Below are positions 6,196 through 8,796 of a stretch of DNA of 8,796 bases, piece after piece. Location of the stretch: NCBI GenBank assembly GCA_031178305.1, contig JAPSJG010000135.1, positions 1 through 8,796 of the forward strand. Direction: 5' to 3'. The translations under genes and the position numbers were made by a program. The notes beneath the pieces are model-generated. The model made no database searches. It was not told where the DNA came from and saw nothing but the letters and a program-made list of their open reading frames with translations. Position 1 is the stretch's first letter. Every line of letters starts with the position of its first letter. Source of the stretch: Sinorhizobium sp. (lineage in GTDB: Bacteria > Pseudomonadota > Alphaproteobacteria > Rhizobiales > Rhizobiaceae).

Positions 6196-6217
6196 CATTG
6201 CTTATGACCGAAGGCAA
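6188..6217 (-). promoter_or_regulatory. Candidate nth promoter with -10 overlapping the divergent promoter
   Basis: On the minus strand TTGCCT (6217 to 6212) and TATAGA (6193 to 6188) are 18 bp apart. Counting the hexamer as -12 to -7, +1 falls on the A of the nth ATG at 6181, which would give a leaderless mRNA. The -35 lies in the coding region of the opposing gene. Inferred by eye. Confidence 0.45.
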
Positions 6218-6701
6218 CGCTGCGCCCCATGTCCACGACCAGCCGATCTTCGCGGCCGAGCTCACGCCTTACCGCTCCCTCGGTCGCAGGGGATTCAGAA
6301 TCCTCCTGATGATCGCCGGCGCGATGAGCCTCGTGCACATCTTCGTGTTCCTGGTCATCGGCGCTTGGCCGATCGTGTTCTTCTTCGGACTGGATTTCGT
6401 CCTGCTCTTAGGCGCCTTTTGGCTCAACTATCACGCGGCTCGCGCCCGAGAGGAAGTCAGCGTTTCGCGCACCGACGTTTCCGTGAAGAAGTTCGCACCG
6501 TCGGGACGGGTGACGGAGCATCGCTTCAACACCTTCTGGGCGCGCTTCAGCATCAAGCGACATCAAGAGGTCGGCATAATTTCCATGATGATCAGCGGCG
6601 GCGGCCGACAGACCGACATCGGCTCCTTCCTCAATCCCGACGACCGCGAAAGCTTTGCCGCCGCCTTCGCCCGCGCCCTGGCGGCGGCCAGGTCGCGCTG
6701 A
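6204..6701 (+). CDS. DUF2244 family inner-membrane protein
   Basis: This 165-aa protein matches the DUF2244 pattern: an N-terminal FAAELTPYRSLGRRGFRILL segment, two adjacent hydrophobic helices (about 32-52 and 56-76), and a soluble C-terminal domain with VSVSRTDVSVKKFAPSGRVTEHRFNTFWARFSI (85-117). It is likely a small inner-membrane protein with both termini in the cytoplasm. The family function is unknown. It diverges from nth with 22 bp between start codons, and ada follows on the same strand after 240 bp. An in-frame TTG at 6198 is an alternative start. No Shine-Dalgarno sequence is seen upstream, consistent with a leaderless or near-leaderless mRNA. Confidence 0.83.
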   Translation: MTEGNAAPHVHDQPIFAAELTPYRSLGRRGFRILLMIAGAMSLVHIFVFLVIGAWPIVFFFGLDFVLLLGAFWLNYHAARAREEVSVSRTDVSVKKFAPSGRVTEHRFNTFWARFSIKRHQEVGIISMMISGGGRQTDIGSFLNPDDRESFAAAFARALAAARSR

Positions 6702-6729
6702 TCGCAGCTATCACACTGAACAGGAATCG

Positions 6730-6757
6730 GGTGGTTATTCGCTCTCCCCGGTGGTTA
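6730..6757 (+). repeat. Short direct repeat GGTGGTTA x2
   Basis: GGTGGTTA occurs at 6730-6737 and 6750-6757, a 20-bp period or about two helical turns, downstream of the DUF2244 gene. It might be a binding-site pair or chance. Confidence 0.3.
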
Positions 6758-6771
6758 GTTGAGGCATGCTA

Positions 6772-6820
6772 ATGCATGTCGCCCACAAGTGTGCAGCGGT
6801 TTTGGGAACACGACATGCAT
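6772..6820. repeat. 49-bp intergenic palindrome with perfect 10-bp arms
   Basis: ATGCATGTCG (6772-6781) and CGACATGCAT (6811-6820) are perfect inverted arms. Inside them CCCACAA (6782-6788) faces TTTTGGG, a second imperfect pairing. From memory, very similar sequences ending in CGACATGCATAAA and followed by an A-rich stretch and a GCGCTTTA-like block recur between genes in Sinorhizobium, Rhizobium and Agrobacterium. The same A-rich stretch and GCGCTTTA follow here (6821-6838). I could not confirm copy number. Confidence 0.6.
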
Positions 6821-6830
6821 AAAAAACAAC

Positions 6831-6865
6831 GCGCTTTAGCGCGGGATCAGGCCCGCATCCCGCGC
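6831..6865 (+). other. Two overlapping, mutually exclusive hairpins upstream of ada
   Basis: GCGC-TTTA-GCGC (6831-6842) shares its second arm with a larger perfect stem, GCGCGGGAT (6839-6847) and ATCCCGCGC (6857-6865), which has a 9-nt loop. The larger stem should be very stable. It lacks a T-run, so it is not a standard intrinsic terminator. It may end the DUF2244 transcript, belong to the neighbouring repeat, or fold in an ada leader. Confidence 0.5.
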
Positions 6866-6890
6866 TGACTTCTTAGAACCGATCACGTTT

Positions 6891-6921
6891 ATGATTGTAG
6901 GCCGATCCGACCTAAAATCAT
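6891..6921. promoter_or_regulatory. Inverted repeat just upstream of ada, candidate operator
   Basis: ATGATTGTAGG (6891-6901) and CCTAAAATCAT (6911-6921) are inverted arms matching at 10 of 11 positions, with a 9-bp spacer. The half-site centres are 20 bp apart. The repeat ends 20 bp before the ada ATG and just upstream of the ribosome-binding site. This suits a dimeric regulator site, though an mRNA hairpin is also possible. Confidence 0.5.
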
Positions 6922-6941
6922 CGTCGTCCAGGAGATGAGCC

Positions 6942-7814
6942 ATGAACGTCGCCACATCCATTCCGACCGACATCACCCCGGACGGGACTGATTACGATAC
7001 GGTCAGGAGCGTGATCGAGATGCTGACGGAGGACTATCGCGATCAGCCGTCGCTCGAGGCGATCGCCCGCCGCCTCGGCCAGTCGCCGACGCAATTGCAG
7101 AAGGTCTTCACTCGCTGGGCGGGGCTTTCGCCCAAAGCCTTTCTGCAGGCGGTGACGCTCGACCATGCCAAGCGGCTTCTGCGAGATCAGGACATGCCGC
7201 TGCTCGAAACCAGTCTCGAGGTCGGCCTTTCCGGTCCGGGGCGGCTTCACGACCTTTTCGTTACCCATGAAGCCATGTCGCCGGGCGAATGGAAGGCGCG
7301 CGGCGCCGGCCTCACCATCCGCTACGGCTATCATCCCTCGCCCTTTGGATCGGCGCTGGTGATGGTCACCGAACGCGGCCTTGCCGGCCTCGCCTTTGCC
7401 GACCCCGGCGAGGAGCGCGCAAGTTTCGATGACATGGCCTGGCGCTGGCCGAATGCCGCTTATGTCGAAGACAGTGCGGCGACGGCCCGCTACGCCGCGC
7501 GCATCTTCGACCCCGACCGGTGGTGCGCCGAGGAGCCGCTGCGGATCTTCCTGATCGGATCGGATTTCCAGGTGAGGGTCTGGCAGGCGCTCTTGATGGT
7601 GCCTTTCGGCAAGGCCACCACCTACTCCAGGATCGCCGGCGAGATCGGCCAACCCGCGGCATCCCGCGCCGTCGGCGCAGCCGTCGGCCGTAACCCGATC
7701 TCGTTCGTCGTGCCCTGCCACCGCGCGCTCGGCAAAGGCGGCAAACTCACCGGCTACCACTGGGGCTTGACGCGAAAGCGCGCGATTCTTGGATGGGAAG
7801 CGGGAAAGGCGTGA
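6942..7814 (+). CDS. ada: Ada-like protein: AraC-type HTH fused to O6-methylguanine-DNA methyltransferase
   Basis: This 290-aa protein has two parts. Residues about 17-118 form an AraC-type helix-turn-helix domain (SLEAIARRLGQSPTQLQKVFTRWAGLSPKAFLQA... HDLFVTHEAMSPGEWK). Residues about 122-287 form the methyltransferase, with FQVRVWQALLMVPFGKATTYSRIA (209-232) and the active site PCHR (258-261, acceptor Cys259), preceded by AVGRNP with Asn251. It repairs O6-methylguanine by irreversible transfer of the methyl group to Cys259. E. coli Ada (354 aa) also has an N-terminal zinc domain whose Cys38 takes methyl from phosphotriesters and switches on transcription; that domain is absent here. AGGAG (6930-6934) lies 7 nt before the ATG. 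Confidence 0.9.
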   Translation: MNVATSIPTDITPDGTDYDTVRSVIEMLTEDYRDQPSLEAIARRLGQSPTQLQKVFTRWAGLSPKAFLQAVTLDHAKRLLRDQDMPLLETSLEVGLSGPGRLHDLFVTHEAMSPGEWKARGAGLTIRYGYHPSPFGSALVMVTERGLAGLAFADPGEERASFDDMAWRWPNAAYVEDSAATARYAARIFDPDRWCAEEPLRIFLIGSDFQVRVWQALLMVPFGKATTYSRIAGEIGQPAASRAVGAAVGRNPISFVVPCHRALGKGGKLTGYHWGLTRKRAILGWEAGKA

Positions 7815-7841
7815 GCTGCGGAAAGAGGGGCGCCCGTGGAT

Positions 7842-7956
7842 TGCCCTTCATCCGCCTGCCGGCATTTTCTCCACGCCCGCAGAGAGAACGGACTTGCCGC
7901 AACGTCTCAATCCCTCTCCCCAAATGCGACCACATGCGGGGCCAGGGTGAGGGGCA
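7842..7956. repeat. RIME-like rhizobial intergenic mosaic element (about 115 bp)
   Basis: The element is bounded by terminal inverted repeats TGCCCTTCATCC (7842-7853) and GGGTGAGGGGCA (7945-7956), which match at 10 of 12 positions. Inside are two degenerate palindromic halves: TTCTC (7867-7871) against GAGAA (7884-7888), and CCCTCTCCCC (7912-7921) against GCGGGG (7936-7941 region). Ends, length and internal 'ctctcccc...gcgggg' blocks fit the Rhizobium-specific intergenic mosaic element RIME1 as I remember it. It fills most of the gap between the convergent ada and gpmA genes and has no coding capacity. The internal arms are eroded, so this looks like an old copy. Confidence 0.65.
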
Positions 7957-7987
7957 TTTGCCACTGAGTCAGCCGTAATGCGTGATA

Positions 7988-8623
7988 TCAATGCGCCGCC
8001 GACATGTCGCCGAGCACTTCCTTTGAAGCCACCGTGGAATCCGCCTTCAGCTTGTAGACCATCGGCACGCCGGTCGCGAGGTTGAGATTCAGCACCTCTT
8101 CCTTGGTAAGTCGGTCGAGTACCATGACGAGCGAACGCAGCGAGTTGCCGTGGGCGGCAACGAGCACCTTCTCACCGGAAAGCACGCGCGGCAGGATGTC
8201 GGTGAGGTAATAGGGCCAGACGCGGGCGCCGGTGTCGCGCAGACTTTCGCCACCGGGCGGCGGCACATCGTAGGAGCGGCGCCAGATGTGGACCTGCTCC
8301 TCGCCCCATTTCTTCCGCGCGTCGTCCTTGTTGAGTCCGGAAAGGTCGCCATAGTCGCGCTCGTTGAGCGCCTGATCGCGGATCGTCTCGAGCGAGGATT
8401 GCCCGACAGCATCAAGCACGATCTGGCAGGTGCGCTGGGCGCGCACGAGCGCGGAGGTGAAGGCAATGTCGAACTTGATGCCGTAGTCGGCGAGCGCCTT
8501 GCCCCCAGCCTTCGCTTCCTCCACGCCGAGCTCGGTCAGGTCCGGGTCGCGCCAGCCGGTGAACAAATTCTTCAGGTTCCAGTCGCTCTGGCCGTGCCGG
8601 ACGAGGACGAGTGTGCCGCTCAT
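7988..8623 (-). CDS. gpmA: 2,3-bisphosphoglycerate-dependent phosphoglycerate mutase
   Basis: This 211-aa cytoplasmic enzyme interconverts 3- and 2-phosphoglycerate in glycolysis and gluconeogenesis through a phosphohistidine. The signature LVRHGQSDWN (7-16) holds the phosphorylated His10. Other family marks are GWRDPDLTELG (23-33), SALVRAQRT (57-65) with Arg61, NERDYGDLSGLNK (87-99) with Glu88, PPPGGESLRDT (121-131), and the second catalytic histidine, His158, in AAHGNSLR. It is shorter than E. coli GpmA (250 aa), mainly in the C-terminal part; this short form is usual in rhizobia as far as I recall. AGAGGAAA precedes the ATG at good spacing. The dapB stop lies 29 bp upstream on the same strand, so co-transcription is likely. 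Confidence 0.93.
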   Translation of the reverse strand: MSGTLVLVRHGQSDWNLKNLFTGWRDPDLTELGVEEAKAGGKALADYGIKFDIAFTSALVRAQRTCQIVLDAVGQSSLETIRDQALNERDYGDLSGLNKDDARKKWGEEQVHIWRRSYDVPPPGGESLRDTGARVWPYYLTDILPRVLSGEKVLVAAHGNSLRSLVMVLDRLTKEEVLNLNLATGVPMVYKLKADSTVASKEVLGDMSAAH

Positions 8624-8652
8624 TGTCGATTTCCTCTTAAAAGATGTGGACG

Positions 8653-8796
8653 TCAGTTGAGCCCGAGAACGTCGAGCATGGAATAGAGACCGGGTTTCTG
8701 GCCGCGAGCCCAGAGCGCCGCCGTGACGGCGCCGCGGGCGAAAATCGAGCGATCGGTGGCGCTGTGCGAGAGTGTCACCATCTCGCCCTCACCGGC
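8653..8796 (-). CDS. dapB: 4-hydroxy-tetrahydrodipicolinate reductase DapB, C-terminal end (5' truncated by window)
   Basis: The last 47 codons and TGA are present; the gene continues beyond the right edge. The peptide AGEGEMVTLSHSATDRSIFARGAVTAALWARGQKPGLYSMLDVLGLN matches the DapB C-terminus. In particular 'l.H.a.dR..Fa.GAv.AalWl..k..GlYsM.DVLgl' is the family pattern. DapB reduces the dihydrodipicolinate precursor with NAD(P)H in the diaminopimelate/lysine pathway. The nucleotide-binding N-terminus is outside the window. It lies directly upstream of gpmA on the same strand and may share its transcript. Confidence 0.9.
   Translation of the reverse strand, partial: AGEGEMVTLSHSATDRSIFARGAVTAALWARGQKPGLYSMLDVLGLN

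Noticed and set aside
6182..6265. Longer nth start at 6265
   Set aside because: It would overlap the first codons of the divergent DUF2244 gene, and the extra residues do not resemble Nth.
6182..6772. 196-codon open frame on + overlapping the DUF2244 gene
   Set aside because: Shifted-frame, Arg-rich translation with no membrane segments; the DUF2244 frame is the coherent one.
6821..6838. Possible Ada box upstream of ada (A-rich stretch followed by GCGC)
   Set aside because: It only loosely resembles the E. coli Ada box, lies about 110 bp from the ATG, and is explained better as the tail of the dispersed palindromic repeat.
8150..8686. 178-codon open frame on + antisense to gpmA
   Set aside because: The gpmA frame is unmistakable and the antisense frame has no recognisable domain.
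1..8796. CRISPR array, tRNA, rRNA, transposase, prophage or toxin-antitoxin module
   Set aside because: No regular repeat-spacer pattern, cloverleaf, rRNA core sequence or matching coding region was seen on either strand.

Overview
The window is GC-rich, densely packed alphaproteobacterial chromosome. The gene content (RecF end, MoeB, adenosine kinase-like PfkB protein, Nth, DUF2244, Ada without its N-terminal domain, GpmA, DapB), the codon use and two intergenic palindromic repeats typical of rhizobia point to Rhizobiaceae, most likely Sinorhizobium/Ensifer. The genus is inferred by eye from memory of family sequences; no search was run.

Layout, left to right. (1) The 3' end of recF is followed by moeB (molybdopterin-synthase adenylyltransferase) and a GNAT acetyltransferase translationally coupled to it, all on +. 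(2) A D-2-hydroxyacid dehydrogenase on - converges on the acetyltransferase, with stop codons overlapping by 4 bp. (3) A secreted two-domain bacterial SH3 protein on + converges on a PfkB-family, adenosine kinase-like gene on -, with a nested palindrome between them. (4) A VOC/glyoxalase-fold gene on - and a TetR-family repressor on + diverge from a 67-bp intergenic region. That region carries two copies of a 17-bp operator-like palindrome placed over the inferred promoters and the tetR start. (5) nth (endonuclease III, -) and a DUF2244 membrane protein (+) diverge from only 22 bp. The gap contains a self-complementary CTATAG that fits as a -10 box for both genes and would make both mRNAs leaderless or nearly so. 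(6) A 240-bp intergenic region with a series of palindromes leads to ada (+), an Ada protein without the methylphosphotriester-sensing N-terminal domain. (7) A RIME-like mosaic repeat of about 115 bp separates ada from gpmA (-), which lies just downstream of the 3' end of dapB (-).

Functionally this is mostly housekeeping: DNA repair (recF, nth, ada), molybdenum cofactor synthesis, purine salvage, glycolysis and lysine/cell-wall precursor synthesis. No mobile element with a transposase, CRISPR array, tRNA, rRNA, phage or toxin module was seen. No stretch over 300 bp lacks a gene; the longest gaps are 6702-6941, 2421-2615 and 7815-7987. The points most worth a second look are regulatory: the TetR/VOC operator pair, the shared symmetric -10 between nth and the DUF2244 gene, and the inverted repeat just upstream of ada. 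I did not find a convincing wholly new multi-gene system.
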